From contig CAWELC010000005.1 in NCBI GenBank assembly GCA_963809875.1, positions 744,001 to 808,000 on the forward strand: 64,000 nucleotides of DNA. Reading direction: 5' to 3'. Below the pieces are notes generated by a model. That model did no database searches, was not told the DNA's origin, and saw only the letters and a list, made by a program, of their open reading frames with translations. How positions within the stretch are numbered: position 1 is the first letter of the stretch; every line of letters starts with the position of its first letter. Origin of the DNA: JAFGAS01 sp963809875 (GTDB taxonomy: Bacteria; Desulfobacterota; Zymogenia; Zymogenales; Zymogenaceae). Shown piece after piece: positions 34,245-43,227 of the stretch. Both the position numbers and the translations under genes were made by a program.

Positions 34245-35126
34245 ATGTCGACGAAGATCCTCCTTGATACCGACATCGGAAGCGATATCGACGACGCCGT
34301 CTGCCTGGCGTATCTGCTCGCCAACAAAGAGTGCGAGCTGCTCGGCATTACGACCGTGACGGGCCAGGCACAAGAACGCGCGATGATAGCGTCATGCCTC
34401 TGCCGGGCCGCGCGGCGCGATATCCCGATCCTGCCCGGCGCCGAATCACCGCTCCTGGTGGCCCCCGTCCAGACAGCCGCACCCCAGGCGGCGATGGTCG
34501 GCGATCGCCCGCACGACACACTCTTCCCAAAGGGGCAGGCCGTGGAGTTCATGCGAAAGACGATCCGTGAGCACCCCGGCGAGATAACGCTGCTTACTAT
34601 CGGGCCGCTGACCAACGTCGCCCTCCTCTTTTCGATAGATCCGGAGATACCGAGGCTCCTGAAGGACGTTGTCTCCATGGCGGGGGTCTATACCAACCGG
34701 TATGCCGGGCTTCCTCCCGTGGAGTGGAACGTAACGCTGGACCCTCACGCCGCGGCCATTGTCTTTCGGGCTCCCGTCGCCTCCCATCGGATCGTCGGAC
34801 TTGACGTGACCCACCTGGTCACGATGGAGGCGGACGAGGTCAGAAAGCGCTTTGCACACCCCTTGCTTGGGATCGTCCTGGATTTTGCCGAGGTCTGGTT
34901 TGCCGATCGGCCCATCATTACCTTCCATGACCCTTTGGCGGGGGCATCGATCTTCGACGAGTCGCTCGTGACCTTTGAGCGGGGCGGCGTTATCGACGTC
35001 GAGACGAAGAGCGACTGGGTCAAGGGGATGTGTTTCTGGCTTCCCGATCCCAACGGCAGGCACGAGGTCGGTATGCATGCGGACGCCGGAAGGTTTTTTA
35101 AGCATTATTTCTCTGTGTTTGAATAA
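34245..35126 (+). CDS. inosine-uridine-type nucleoside hydrolase
   Basis: Calcium-dependent N-ribohydrolase of 293 residues, splitting nucleosides to ribose and base. The calcium motif is intact near the start: KILLDTDIGSDIDDAVCLAY (Asp8, Asp10 and the Asp-Asp pair). Further family features: LLTIGPLTNVALLF, VEWNVTLDPHAAAIVF (Asn, Asp for substrate), and HDPLAGASI with the late active-site His-Asp. Start supported by GAGGT. Adjacent to a ribokinase-family kinase on the same strand, which together would form a nucleoside salvage pair. Confidence 0.92.
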   Translation: MSTKILLDTDIGSDIDDAVCLAYLLANKECELLGITTVTGQAQERAMIASCLCRAARRDIPILPGAESPLLVAPVQTAAPQAAMVGDRPHDTLFPKGQAVEFMRKTIREHPGEITLLTIGPLTNVALLFSIDPEIPRLLKDVVSMAGVYTNRYAGLPPVEWNVTLDPHAAAIVFRAPVASHRIVGLDVTHLVTMEADEVRKRFAHPLLGIVLDFAEVWFADRPIITFHDPLAGASIFDESLVTFERGGVIDVETKSDWVKGMCFWLPDPNGRHEVGMHADAGRFFKHYFSVFE

Positions 35127-35151
35127 TCGTGAGAGAGTATCGATAATTCTT

Positions 35152-35179
35152 TTGAAAAATTCGCGCAATCCTCTATAAT
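35152..35179 (+). promoter_or_regulatory. promoter of the URO-D-like gene pair
   Basis: TTGAAA, 16 bases, TATAAT, about 43 bases before the first URO-D-like start. Confidence 0.6.
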
Positions 35180-35222
35180 AATCTTTTCGTCCGCCCGATA
35201 ACCGAAACATGGAGGATTTGCG

Positions 35223-36410
35223 ATGGATCCCACCGAGCGCGTGATTTCTGCGATCGACGGCCGAGAACCGGATCGACTCCCGACCTTCTCCTACTATCTC
35301 GATTACTGGCCCGTGCAGCAGGTCCTGGGAAAGTCGATGGTGAGTACCGCCGCCCTGATGTTGAATCCGGTCACCGGGTTTGTCATGGATCGGTGGGGCA
35401 AGCAGTTGTCCGGTCTCCTGCTTTACCCGCTGACGGACCGCATGATGGAGCAGAGCATCCAGGCGGCAGTCAAGCTCGGGTTCGACTCGGTGGTGGGGCT
35501 CTACGAGCGGATGTTCATGCTCTGGGACGCCAAGACCATGGCTCGGGTGACGGGCTCCTTTTACCACATCGTGGACGACGGCCACGGCGCTGCCTGGTAC
35601 ATGTACCGGGGGCCGGCCTTCACCAGCAGGCAGGCCTATGAGGAGTGGCCCTATTTCGTGAATCCCGATGATCTGGCCCACAAGACCTTCCGGTTTCATC
35701 GGCGGATCGTCAGGAAGTACGGTGAGAAGATCTGTATCCTCGGCCAGGCCGCCTTCGGTATTCACGAAACGATGCTCTGGTCCTTCGGCTTTGAGCGGTT
35801 GCCGCTCTTCATCCGAAAGGAGCCCGAGATGGTCAGGCGCTTTATCGCCTACCTCGAAGAGCTTATCATGAAGACGAACATGGCCATGATGGACGCGGGG
35901 GTAAAGGTGATATTCGACGGGGACGACATGGCGTTCAAGACCGGACCGCTGATGAGCCCGGCGCTTGCCAATGAGCTCTTCGGGCCGTCGTACCGGCGCA
36001 TCACGAAGGCCGTGCACGACCGCGGGGGAAGGATCCTCCTGCACTCATGCGGCGATAATACCAAGATGTTTGACCACTTCATCGAGTGGGGATTTGACGG
36101 CGGTCATGCCTACGAAAACACCTCCAACGTGGACATCTATCACGAAAAGAAGGTCCACGGCGACCGGTTCACCATCGTCGGGGGGGTCGGGGTGGACTAT
36201 CTCCTCACGAAACGATCCCGTCCCGAAGAGGTAGTCGCGGAAACGAAGAAGCTGATCTCGGCCTGCGGTCCCGGCGGCAGGTTTCTCATCGGCCCCGTCC
36301 ACGACCATCCGGATATGGACATGGAAAAAGTTAAGGTCATGCTCGAGACGGTGCTGGGAGTACGGCAACTACCCGATCCGCTTATGAGACGAATCGCGGT
36401 CACTCGATAA
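35223..36410 (+). CDS. uroporphyrinogen-decarboxylase-like protein (methyltransferase type), copy 1
   Basis: A 395-residue TIM-barrel protein of the URO-D superfamily. Seen: MDPTERVISAIDGREPDRLP at the start, IFDGDDMAFKTGPLMSP, and a zinc-type motif LLHSCGDNT (His-x-Cys-Gly) followed by GGHAYENTSNVD. HemE motifs for porphyrin binding are absent. The His-x-Cys-Gly site is the zinc site of MtaA/CmuA corrinoid methyltransferases, so methyl transfer is more likely than heme synthesis; no corrinoid protein is encoded nearby. Start supported by GGAGG. A paralog follows 35 bases later, with which it very probably forms an operon. Confidence 0.88.
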   Translation: MDPTERVISAIDGREPDRLPTFSYYLDYWPVQQVLGKSMVSTAALMLNPVTGFVMDRWGKQLSGLLLYPLTDRMMEQSIQAAVKLGFDSVVGLYERMFMLWDAKTMARVTGSFYHIVDDGHGAAWYMYRGPAFTSRQAYEEWPYFVNPDDLAHKTFRFHRRIVRKYGEKICILGQAAFGIHETMLWSFGFERLPLFIRKEPEMVRRFIAYLEELIMKTNMAMMDAGVKVIFDGDDMAFKTGPLMSPALANELFGPSYRRITKAVHDRGGRILLHSCGDNTKMFDHFIEWGFDGGHAYENTSNVDIYHEKKVHGDRFTIVGGVGVDYLLTKRSRPEEVVAETKKLISACGPGGRFLIGPVHDHPDMDMEKVKVMLETVLGVRQLPDPLMRRIAVTR

Positions 36411-36445
36411 TTTGCATTCATTTTACCAAATAAGGAACTCGTTAC

Positions 36446-37609
36446 ATGGACCCCACCGAACGCATCTTCCGACAGATCGAGGGAAAGCCGGTCGACCGGA
36501 TCCCGACGTTCTCCGCGAGCCTTGACGACTGGCCCGTCCAGCAGGTGTTGGGGAGGCCCCTTATCCCGGCAAAGACGATCTTCATGAACCCGGTCGCGCG
36601 CTTCATCACCGACCGCTGGGGGAAACGCCTCAAGAAGATCCTGGTCGATCCCTTCAACGCGGGCGGGTTCAGGAAGCGGATCGAGGCGGCGATCGCTCTC
36701 GGTTTTGACGCCGACTGGGTGAGCTACGAGGCGACCATCATGGTCTGGGACAGTAAGACCCTGGCCAAGACCCTCGGCTGTTACATGGACTGGATAGACG
36801 ACGGTTACGGGAATATGTACTTTATGTTCCGCGGCCCCGCGATCCCCACCCCGGAGGCGTACGACGCCTGGCCGTACCACCAGGATATCGGGGAGCTCTC
36901 CCGCATGGCCTATAACTTCTACAAGGACGCCCAGAAGAGATACGGCGAGAAGATCTGCCTCATGGGCGACGTCGCCAGCGGCGCCTTCGAGATGCTGATC
37001 CAGATGATGGGATTCCCGTCAATGGCCGTCAACGTCAAAAAGAGATCGGACTACCTCAAGAAGCTCATCGCCTACAACGATAAGTACGTCTTCGATACCC
37101 ATATGGCGGCCATGGACGCCGGCGTCAAGGTGATCCTCAAGGGGGACGACTTCTCCTACAAGACCGGTCCCATGCTTAACCCTGCGATCGTCGACGAGCT
37201 CTTCGGACCGATCTACACGCGCCTCTGCAAGGCGGTGCACGACCGGGGCGGCAAGATCCTGATCCACTCGTGCGGGGATAATACCAAGATCTTCGATCTC
37301 TTCATCAAGTGGGGATTTGACGGCGGCCACGCCTACGAGAACACGAGCACCGTGGATATCGCGCACGAAAAGAAGGTCCACGGCGATAAGTTCACCATCG
37401 TGGGCGGCGTCGGGATCGACTACATCCTGACCTTCCGCTCGACGCCCGACGAAGTGAGGCAGGAAGTCAGACGGCTCATCAAGCTCTGCGGGCCGGGCGG
37501 GCGGTTCATCATCGGTCCCGTCCACGACCACCCGGATATGGACGTCTCCAAGATCAGGGTCATGCTCGAGACCGTGTGGGAGGAGGGAAAGTACCCGATT
37601 GGCGGGTAG
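36446..37609 (+). CDS. uroporphyrinogen-decarboxylase-like protein (methyltransferase type), copy 2
   Basis: A 387-residue paralog of the preceding protein. Same landmarks: MDPTERIFRQIEGKPVDRIP, ILKGDDFSYKTGPMLNP, ILIHSCGDNTKIFDLFIKWG and GGHAYENTSTVDIAHEKKVH. Both have DHPDMD near the end. Identity looks high through the second half and lower in the first. The pair may work as a heterodimer or on related methyl donors (methoxylated aromatics, methylamines), but the partners needed for such chemistry are not in the window. Preceded by AAGGA. The 35-base spacing suggests co-transcription with copy 1. Confidence 0.88.
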   Translation: MDPTERIFRQIEGKPVDRIPTFSASLDDWPVQQVLGRPLIPAKTIFMNPVARFITDRWGKRLKKILVDPFNAGGFRKRIEAAIALGFDADWVSYEATIMVWDSKTLAKTLGCYMDWIDDGYGNMYFMFRGPAIPTPEAYDAWPYHQDIGELSRMAYNFYKDAQKRYGEKICLMGDVASGAFEMLIQMMGFPSMAVNVKKRSDYLKKLIAYNDKYVFDTHMAAMDAGVKVILKGDDFSYKTGPMLNPAIVDELFGPIYTRLCKAVHDRGGKILIHSCGDNTKIFDLFIKWGFDGGHAYENTSTVDIAHEKKVHGDKFTIVGGVGIDYILTFRSTPDEVRQEVRRLIKLCGPGGRFIIGPVHDHPDMDVSKIRVMLETVWEEGKYPIGG

Positions 37610-37696
37610 GGACGCCGAGATAAAGTTCTGATCGTTCCGTTCGGTGAGGTTCGAGCGGGAAGGCCCGATCAAAAAGACAAAAACGCGGGGAACGTG

Positions 37697-38086
37697 ATGG
37701 ATGCGCGAAAAAGGTTCAGGAGAACGGGAAGGGTGGGGCTGGGCCTCTGCGCCCTTCTGTTTCTCATGGCAGCCACGGCGGGAGCCCAAACGGACGCGTT
37801 TGCGGGAAAGTGGCTGACGGACTTCGGCGGCATGGATCTGACCATTTCCGGAAACGAGGTTACCGGCTCCTACGAACGCGACGGCGGGACGATAACGGGC
37901 ACGGTCTCCGATGACGGCGCGACTCTCCTGGGGTGGTGGTCGCAGTCGCCCACGCATCAGTCCCCCGACGACGCCGGGGACGTGATTCTCACGCTGTCAC
38001 CCGACGGCAACAGCTTCTCGGGGACCCGGTGGCGCGGCCCGAGCAACGGCCCCGGACAACCGTGGAACGGGGTGCGGGTCAGGTAG
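37697..38086 (+). CDS. small secreted protein
   Basis: A 129-residue protein with a signal peptide: basic start MDARKRFRRTG, hydrophobic VGLGLCALLFLMAATAGA, and a likely cleavage at AGA-QTD. The mature part has repeated beta-strand patterns (GKWLTDFGGMDLTISGNEVT, GSYERDGGTITGTVSDDG, VILTLSPDGNSFSGTRWRG). It resembles small lipocalin-like or beta-barrel extracytoplasmic domains. No Cys in the mature part. Start codon ATG at 37697 lies one codon after a GTG; a GGGG is seen just before. Function unknown. It stands alone after the URO-D-like genes. Confidence 0.72.
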   Translation: MDARKRFRRTGRVGLGLCALLFLMAATAGAQTDAFAGKWLTDFGGMDLTISGNEVTGSYERDGGTITGTVSDDGATLLGWWSQSPTHQSPDDAGDVILTLSPDGNSFSGTRWRGPSNGPGQPWNGVRVR

Positions 38087-38254
38087 GGCCGGGAGATGGG
38101 CGAGGCAACCGGCGGTAGCCCGGCTGCTCATCAGGCTTCGCGGGCGACTCCTCTATCGTGAGGCCGATCCACGAAAACCCGCACAGGGATGTGGAAAAAC
38201 CGGGGCATGCTTCGGTCGTCGAGAGAGGGGGCGAGGCTCCCGATCGGCGGGTGA

Positions 38255-38944
38255 TTATTCCAGGGCGTGCCTCAGCGCCGCCTCCGCATGTATCCTCGTT
38301 GTGTCAAAGATAGGGACGGGAGAGTCCTTCTGGGAGACCAGGAGTGGCAACTCGGTGCAGCCGAGGATGATACCCTTTGCCCCCTCTTCGACCAGCCACC
38401 CGATGATCTCCCTCATCACCTCCCGGCTCTCATCCGCAATAATCCCCTTGACGAGCTCCTCGTAGATGATCCGGTTGATTATCTCTATTTCGTCGTCGTT
38501 CGGAACGATCGCGGAGATCCTCCGATCGGCAAGCCCGCGCCGGTAGAAATCCTCTTTCATCGTAAACCGTGTACCCAGGAGGCCGACCTTCTTCACGTCG
38601 GAGTGGATGACGGAGTCCGCCGTCGCATCGATGATCGAGAGGATTGGGAGGCTCGTCCCGGAAGAGACGTACGGCAGGGCCCGGTGGGGCGTGTTTGCGC
38701 AGATCATGCCGAAATCCACGCCGATGGAGCGCATCTCTTCGAAGATCGCGGCCATTGCGTTGCCCGCCCGCTGCCACTGGCCTTCGGAAAACCAGGCGGT
38801 ATAGTCGGTCAGGTCGACCGAACGGATGACGATATCGGGGTAGTGCCCCTCCGTCCGTTCGTAAAATCCCCGGGTTATGAGCTCGTAATAGGTGATTGTC
38901 GATTCCGGCGAGAGCCCGCCGATCATGCCGATGGTCTTGGGCAT
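38255..38944 (-). CDS. aspartate/glutamate racemase-family enzyme
   Basis: Cofactor-free racemase fold of 229 residues. Two catalytic-type cysteines are seen: ICANTPHRALPYV (first Cys) and ILGCTELPLLVSQ (second Cys), plus MIGGLSPESTITYYELI at the start. In this family the two Cys exchange the alpha-proton of Asp or Glu; both being kept supports an active racemase. Members include aspartate racemase and broad-specificity amino acid racemases, so the substrate is left open. Start supported by AAGGGGG. A single gene on the minus strand. Confidence 0.9.
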   Translation of the reverse strand: MPKTIGMIGGLSPESTITYYELITRGFYERTEGHYPDIVIRSVDLTDYTAWFSEGQWQRAGNAMAAIFEEMRSIGVDFGMICANTPHRALPYVSSGTSLPILSIIDATADSVIHSDVKKVGLLGTRFTMKEDFYRRGLADRRISAIVPNDDEIEIINRIIYEELVKGIIADESREVMREIIGWLVEEGAKGIILGCTELPLLVSQKDSPVPIFDTTRIHAEAALRHALE

Positions 38945-39034
38945 TGATAATCCCCCTTTATGGTTCAGATGTCTTTGCAGGAGAGCGGAGCGCTCATCGG
39001 GGCCCCCACGAAGCCTGCTTCGTGGCGTGATGCC

Positions 39035-40498
39035 CTATCCGAGGAACCCCCGCACGTTTGCTGCCGCCAGCACGTGCTCGGCTACGTTGCCGGTCTTGCC
39101 CGCCCTGAGGTGGTTGCAGATCCGGTCGGTCATCGCCCTGTGCTCGGGGTCGGGCCGGCAGTCGTCGGCGTATTCCCCGAGGAACGCTGAGGCGCTCTGG
39201 GGGAGGAAGGGGCTGTCGGGGTTGAAATATCTGAGCGCGTCCCGTATGTCGTCGTCCAGATGAACGTAAAATTCCCGTATCAGCGCCAGCTCCTCGCGGC
39301 TTAAGGCCGAGAGCGCCAGCAGCTCCGGCGGTATACCGATCGAGTAAAGGGCGGCGGTAAACTTGATGGCCCGGGGAAGCTTTACTCCTGCGGTCTCCCG
39401 GGAGTACCCGAAGAGCCCGATGTGAAGCTTTCGCTTGCGGCGGTCGGGGACATGGGCCGCGGCCTCGTTGATGATGGGGGCAAGAGCGACGACCTGCTCG
39501 CTGAAACGGGCCGAGTAGCGATCTATGACGGGGATACACCGTTTTTCGTCGATAGGCATGGGTTGTCCCGTTTTTCGCTCTCTGAGCTGTGAGATGGCGC
39601 CGATAACCGTCTGGGGCGGATGATCGTATTTGAACGACGACTGAATCGTAAAGGTGTGGACGCTCGGGTATTCCTCGATGACGCGACGGACGGTGCCGGG
39701 GGCGAGGTTTCCTCTGAAGGGCGCCGATCCCACCCCGATGATCGGGTAGAGCGCAACGCCGGTCTCTTCGGAGGTATCGGAAAGCCGCATCAGGGCAATC
39801 TTATTAAAAAGGACGGCGGCAATCAGCCCGTAGTTCATCGCCGGGTCGGAGCGCGCCAGAAAGACGCGTTGATGCGAGATATCGGGCTTATCGGATAGAT
39901 ATTTTTTGACCATCGTGTGGGCCGAAAGCATCTTCTCCCGCTCTTCGAAGAGGGGGATGACGTTGATCCTGTCCGGCTTGAATTCCCCGATCCAGTCCTT
40001 GATGAGGATATCTCCTTTTTTAAACGGACGATGCTGACGGGCGATGATGAAATCGAGGTAGTATCGGTATATTCGGTCGATGGAGTCCGCCGATGCCGTC
40101 ATGGGCAGGATGACCTCAAAGATCGGGGCGACGTCCTCTTCGTAAAAGAGACGCGCGGCGTCGAAGGAGCGGGGGATGCTCTCCAGCGTCTCAAGGAGGA
40201 TCTTGGCCTCGGCCTTTTCGACGGTGGGATTGGGTACGCGCAGGGTCAAAAAGAGGTCCCGCCCAAGCTTATGCTCCTTAAAGAAGGAGTCGTATCTCGT
40301 CAGGAGCTTCTTGACGACATAGTTGTCGACCTCTTTGCCTTCGCAGTCCCACATCTGCTCGTCGCAGGCCAGGTGGGAATAAGTGTAGTAGGCCTCCTGA
40401 ACCTCGTCCTCTCCCCCCAGCTCGGAGCTTTCGGCGAAAAAAGGGGTCATCACGTTATCGGGATGCTGGGTGCTCATGCACCGGGGAATATATGTCAT
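39035..40498 (-). CDS. ppcA: phosphoenolpyruvate carboxylase, archaeal type
   Basis: Makes oxaloacetate from phosphoenolpyruvate and bicarbonate, refilling the TCA cycle. At 487 residues it is the short archaeal-type enzyme (PEPcase_2 family, about 480-530 residues), not the roughly 900-residue bacterial form. Seen: the archaeal-type start YIPRCMSTQHPDNV, LFLTLRVPNPTVEKAE, HQRVFLARSDPAMNYGL, IGVGSAPFRGN and LHIGLFGYSRE. The start at 40498 has GGAAG nine bases upstream and fits the family; an upstream frame extension is not conserved in type. The C-terminus ends DAL-RYFNPDSPFLPQSA then a helical tail. No other anaplerotic gene is adjacent. Confidence 0.93.
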   Translation of the reverse strand: MTYIPRCMSTQHPDNVMTPFFAESSELGGEDEVQEAYYTYSHLACDEQMWDCEGKEVDNYVVKKLLTRYDSFFKEHKLGRDLFLTLRVPNPTVEKAEAKILLETLESIPRSFDAARLFYEEDVAPIFEVILPMTASADSIDRIYRYYLDFIIARQHRPFKKGDILIKDWIGEFKPDRINVIPLFEEREKMLSAHTMVKKYLSDKPDISHQRVFLARSDPAMNYGLIAAVLFNKIALMRLSDTSEETGVALYPIIGVGSAPFRGNLAPGTVRRVIEEYPSVHTFTIQSSFKYDHPPQTVIGAISQLRERKTGQPMPIDEKRCIPVIDRYSARFSEQVVALAPIINEAAAHVPDRRKRKLHIGLFGYSRETAGVKLPRAIKFTAALYSIGIPPELLALSALSREELALIREFYVHLDDDIRDALRYFNPDSPFLPQSASAFLGEYADDCRPDPEHRAMTDRICNHLRAGKTGNVAEHVLAAANVRGFLG

Positions 40499-40828
40499 GG
40501 ATTTGGAGCTTCCATTATTATTCCTGGAATCAGTTTGACTGCCGGGATGAGGCAGGGAACGTTTGTGTTCCCACATCCCAACGGCCGTGTTCTTTGTTCT
40601 TCAATTCGCCCGGATATTATAGCTCTCCTGTTTGCAGCCATGATGTTCATCGGCATTCGGGAACCGGGCACCAACCGATCGCTACGTCTAAATCATGCGA
40701 AAATTTTATCGTCGGCCGCCTTCAAGCCGTTGCCGTGCGCCGTCGTCAAAAAAAGGACTTACCGCAAAGCATAAGTCCTCATCGATCTCCGGACGGGGCC
40801 GGTGACTTTCTGGTAACGGCTGACCGAG
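40499..40828. other. gene-free stretch with intrinsic terminator at 40755-40778
   Basis: No gene. On the minus strand, GGACTTA and TAAGTCC (40755-40761 and 40772-40778) form a stem around a ten-base loop and are followed by a run of T, so this is the terminator of the small anchor-protein gene at 40829-41044. The rest is the upstream region of the PEP carboxylase gene. Confidence 0.6.
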
Positions 40829-41044
40829 CTAGAACATGTTGCTGCATCCGCGATAAACGAAAAACAGGACCACGACGCCCGCGATGATCAGCGTTATAAT
40901 GATGCCGACGACACTGCTGCAGCATCCGCCCTTTTTTTCGCCGCCCGTGGAGCCCGGACGGGAGAAAAATCGGCCGAGACTGCCGCCGCCGCTGCTCGAT
41001 CCGCCGCCGCCCCCCTGCTGTCCTCCGGATTGTTGTGCCGCCAT
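40829..41044 (-). CDS. Gln/Gly/Ser-rich protein with GRFFSR motif and C-terminal membrane anchor (paralog)
   Basis: A 71-residue protein with the same layout as the one at 16726-17085: a low-complexity start MAAQQSGGQQGGGGGSSSGG, then SLGRFFSRPGSTGGEKKGG, and a C-terminal helix VVGIIITLIIAGVVVLFFVY ending in RGCSNMF. Two Cys (GGCCSS) sit just before the helix and could be acylated or metal-binding. The GRFFSR core, the GG-E-(R/K)-K part and the GIIITL helix start are shared between the two paralogs; the disordered part is not. Start supported by GAGGAGG; its terminator lies downstream at 40755. Confidence 0.72.
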   Translation of the reverse strand: MAAQQSGGQQGGGGGSSSGGGSLGRFFSRPGSTGGEKKGGCCSSVVGIIITLIIAGVVVLFFVYRGCSNMF

Positions 41045-41133
41045 GAGAACCTCCTCACGTAAATAGTCTGACTATGAAAGAGATATGCCCGATTATCACG
41101 AGACGATAGAACCGCCGTCTTGCCGACAATTCA

Positions 41134-42000
41134 CTAGAGGTTTGGATTTATCTCTTTTGCCCTTTTCATGTCCGCTTGGGCGCCGACACTATTGCCGAGC
41201 CCACCCCGCGCCTTGGACCTCAGGATGTATGCCTCGGCGTCATCGGGGTTAACGGCAAGGACGCGTGAGATCGCTTCTTCGGCCCTGGCATATTCCTTGG
41301 AGGCGATATAGAGGCGCCCGAGGTTGAGGATGGTGTCCCGGTCGCCGGGCGCCAGGAAGAGGGCCCGATTGAAGTCGGCGGCGGCAAGCTCGCGCTTGCC
41401 CTGTTCGAGGTAGATTCTTCCGCGGAGGTTATAGACCTCCGGATTGTCGGCCACCAGCAGGATGTAGTTGTTGAGGTCCTTGAGGGCTTCGGAGGCCCGC
41501 TTCATTTCGATGAGAAGCGAAGCCCGGTTAATATAGGCCGAGGCAAGCAGCCCGTTGGAAGCGATGGCCGCGCCATAGTCGGCCAGCGCCCCCGCGACGT
41601 CTCCCTTCTTTTCTTTGATGACCCCCCGGTTGTTGAGGGTATCGGGGTTCTTGGGGTCCAGCGCCAGAGCGGTCTCGTAGTCGGCAAGGGCCTCATTTAT
41701 GAAACCCAGATGATAGTAGGCAAGGCCGCGGCTGGTGTAGATGGGGCTGTAGTTCGAGTCCAGCTGCATATCGGGAGGAAATTTCGATTTGGCGGCCAGC
41801 GTCAGGACGTCGATCGCCTCGTCATATTTTCCCTGCTCGATGAGAGCCGATCCCTCGTTGAGGAGCTCGAAAGAGTTTGCCTCCGCCGCCCGGGCCGCGC
41901 CCGAAAGCGGGATGAGCAGGGCCGCCGCCAGGGTCCCCACGAACAGGACGCGCAGTGCCCGCCTCCAATCATCCATTGTATGAGAGCTGTTTGTTTTCAT
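41134..42000 (-). CDS. exported TPR-repeat protein
   Basis: A 288-residue protein. The N-terminus has a basic start then ALRVLFVGTLAAALLIPLSG and a likely cleavage near AARA. The rest is a chain of tetratricopeptide repeats: LLNEGSALIEQGKYDEAIDV, YTSRGLAYYHLGFINEALAD, NNRGVIKEKKGDVAGALADY, INRASLLIEMKRASEALKDL, YNLRGRIYLEQGKRELAAAD and so on. About seven repeats, 34 residues each, making a scaffold for protein-protein contacts in the periplasm. Partners cannot be told. The start lacks a strong RBS. Confidence 0.88.
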   Translation of the reverse strand: MKTNSSHTMDDWRRALRVLFVGTLAAALLIPLSGAARAAEANSFELLNEGSALIEQGKYDEAIDVLTLAAKSKFPPDMQLDSNYSPIYTSRGLAYYHLGFINEALADYETALALDPKNPDTLNNRGVIKEKKGDVAGALADYGAAIASNGLLASAYINRASLLIEMKRASEALKDLNNYILLVADNPEVYNLRGRIYLEQGKRELAAADFNRALFLAPGDRDTILNLGRLYIASKEYARAEEAISRVLAVNPDDAEAYILRSKARGGLGNSVGAQADMKRAKEINPNL

Positions 42001-42139
42001 AGTGACGAGATTTTACGTCATACGACGGTTCAAGTCAAGAATTATTGAAATTAGCGGGGATACGTGCCTCTTTTCCTCGGCCGGATAGGCCGGCCACCCT
42101 GAAATCCAAGCGAAAATTCGAGACGCTGTCCACTTTTTT

Positions 42140-42168
42140 TTGACAAAGGCGTGGGCAGCGAGTATCTT
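42140..42168 (+). promoter_or_regulatory. promoter of the SDR gene
   Basis: TTGACA (perfect), 17 bases, TATCTT, about 175 bases before the SDR start. The rest of 42001-42342 shows no gene or repeat. Confidence 0.6.
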
Positions 42169-42342
42169 AGGTGCAGTATCGCATTACGGACGGAAACGAC
42201 CTTCCGGGAGTGTCGTGGCGGACCGGAACGAACGAGGTCGGGTAGACTAATGGGGTCCAGACGTCGGACCCGTTCGTATCTCATACCACGCCCCGACATA
42301 CGGGACGGACGATAGATTCATCACATTCACTGAGGGGATTCA

Positions 42343-43110
42343 ATGGATATCACCGGAAAGACCGCTGTCGTGACGGGAGGTGCTTCGGGGCTCGGAGAAG
42401 GTACCGTGCGGATGTTCGCTTCCCTGGGGGCCAACGTCGCGATCATGGACGTCAACGAAGAAGGGGGCAAGGCCCTCGAAAAAGCGCTCGGGCCGACGGC
42501 CCTTTTTGTCAAGACGGACATAACCGACCAGGATGATGTCAACCGCTCTCTGTCGTCGGTTGTCGAAAAGTTCGGCGCCGTCCACTGCCTGGTGAGCTGC
42601 GCCGGCACCGGGATCGCCCAGAGGACCGTCTCCAAGGACGGCCCGCACCCACTCGGATCCTTCGAGTGGCTGATCAAGCTCAACCTCGTGGGGACGTTTA
42701 ACGTGGCCAGCAAGGCGGCGTTTCTCATGAGCAAAAACGAGCCGAGCGACCAGGGAGAGCGGGGAGTCATCATAAACGTCGCCAGCGTCGCGGCCTTCGA
42801 CGGGCAGATCGGCCAGGCCGCATACGCCGCCTCCAAGGCCGGCGTGGTGGGCATGACCCTGCCCATGGCCCGGGATCTCTCGATCCTTGGGATCAGGGTA
42901 ATGACGATAGCCCCCGGCGTCTTCCTGACGCCGCTGCTCAAGCTCTTGCCCGAGGAGAATATGAAACGGCTTGCCGAGACGATACCGTTTCCGAGACGGT
43001 TGGGCGATATCGATGAATTTGCGAGCCTGGTCCGAGAGATCGTACACAACCCATATCTGAACGGCGAAACGATCAGGCTGGACGGCGCCGTCAGGATGGC
43101 GCCGAAATAG
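42343..43110 (+). CDS. short-chain dehydrogenase, 3-hydroxyacyl-CoA dehydrogenase type 2-like
   Basis: NAD-dependent dehydrogenase of 255 residues. Seen: the nucleotide motif VVTGGASGLGEGTVRMFA (Gly-rich loop), NVAIMDVNEEGG with an Asp that favours NAD over NADP, CAGTGIAQ, NVASVAAFDGQIGQAAYAAS followed by KAG (catalytic Ser, Tyr and Lys), and APGVFLTPLL. The fingerprint resembles human HSD17B10-type 3-hydroxyacyl-CoA dehydrogenase, so oxidation of a 3-hydroxyacyl-CoA is a fair guess. Start supported by GAGGGG. Its own promoter lies at 42140; the next gene (sugar kinase) follows after about 115 bases. Confidence 0.88.
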   Translation: MDITGKTAVVTGGASGLGEGTVRMFASLGANVAIMDVNEEGGKALEKALGPTALFVKTDITDQDDVNRSLSSVVEKFGAVHCLVSCAGTGIAQRTVSKDGPHPLGSFEWLIKLNLVGTFNVASKAAFLMSKNEPSDQGERGVIINVASVAAFDGQIGQAAYAASKAGVVGMTLPMARDLSILGIRVMTIAPGVFLTPLLKLLPEENMKRLAETIPFPRRLGDIDEFASLVREIVHNPYLNGETIRLDGAVRMAPK

Positions 43111-43227
43111 ACTTTTGCCTTCGGTTAAATGCGCCCGGCCCCGGCTTGAGGAGAGATCCATTACCGGCAGGTGACACGCCCGTGCGGCGGGGGAATCCGG
43201 GTGCGTGTCTCGGTGCGAGGTGAAACG

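Noticed and set aside
34446..36044. 532-codon minus-strand open frame across the nucleoside hydrolase and URO-D-like genes
   Set aside because: It overlaps two clear genes and a promoter, and has no recognisable domain.
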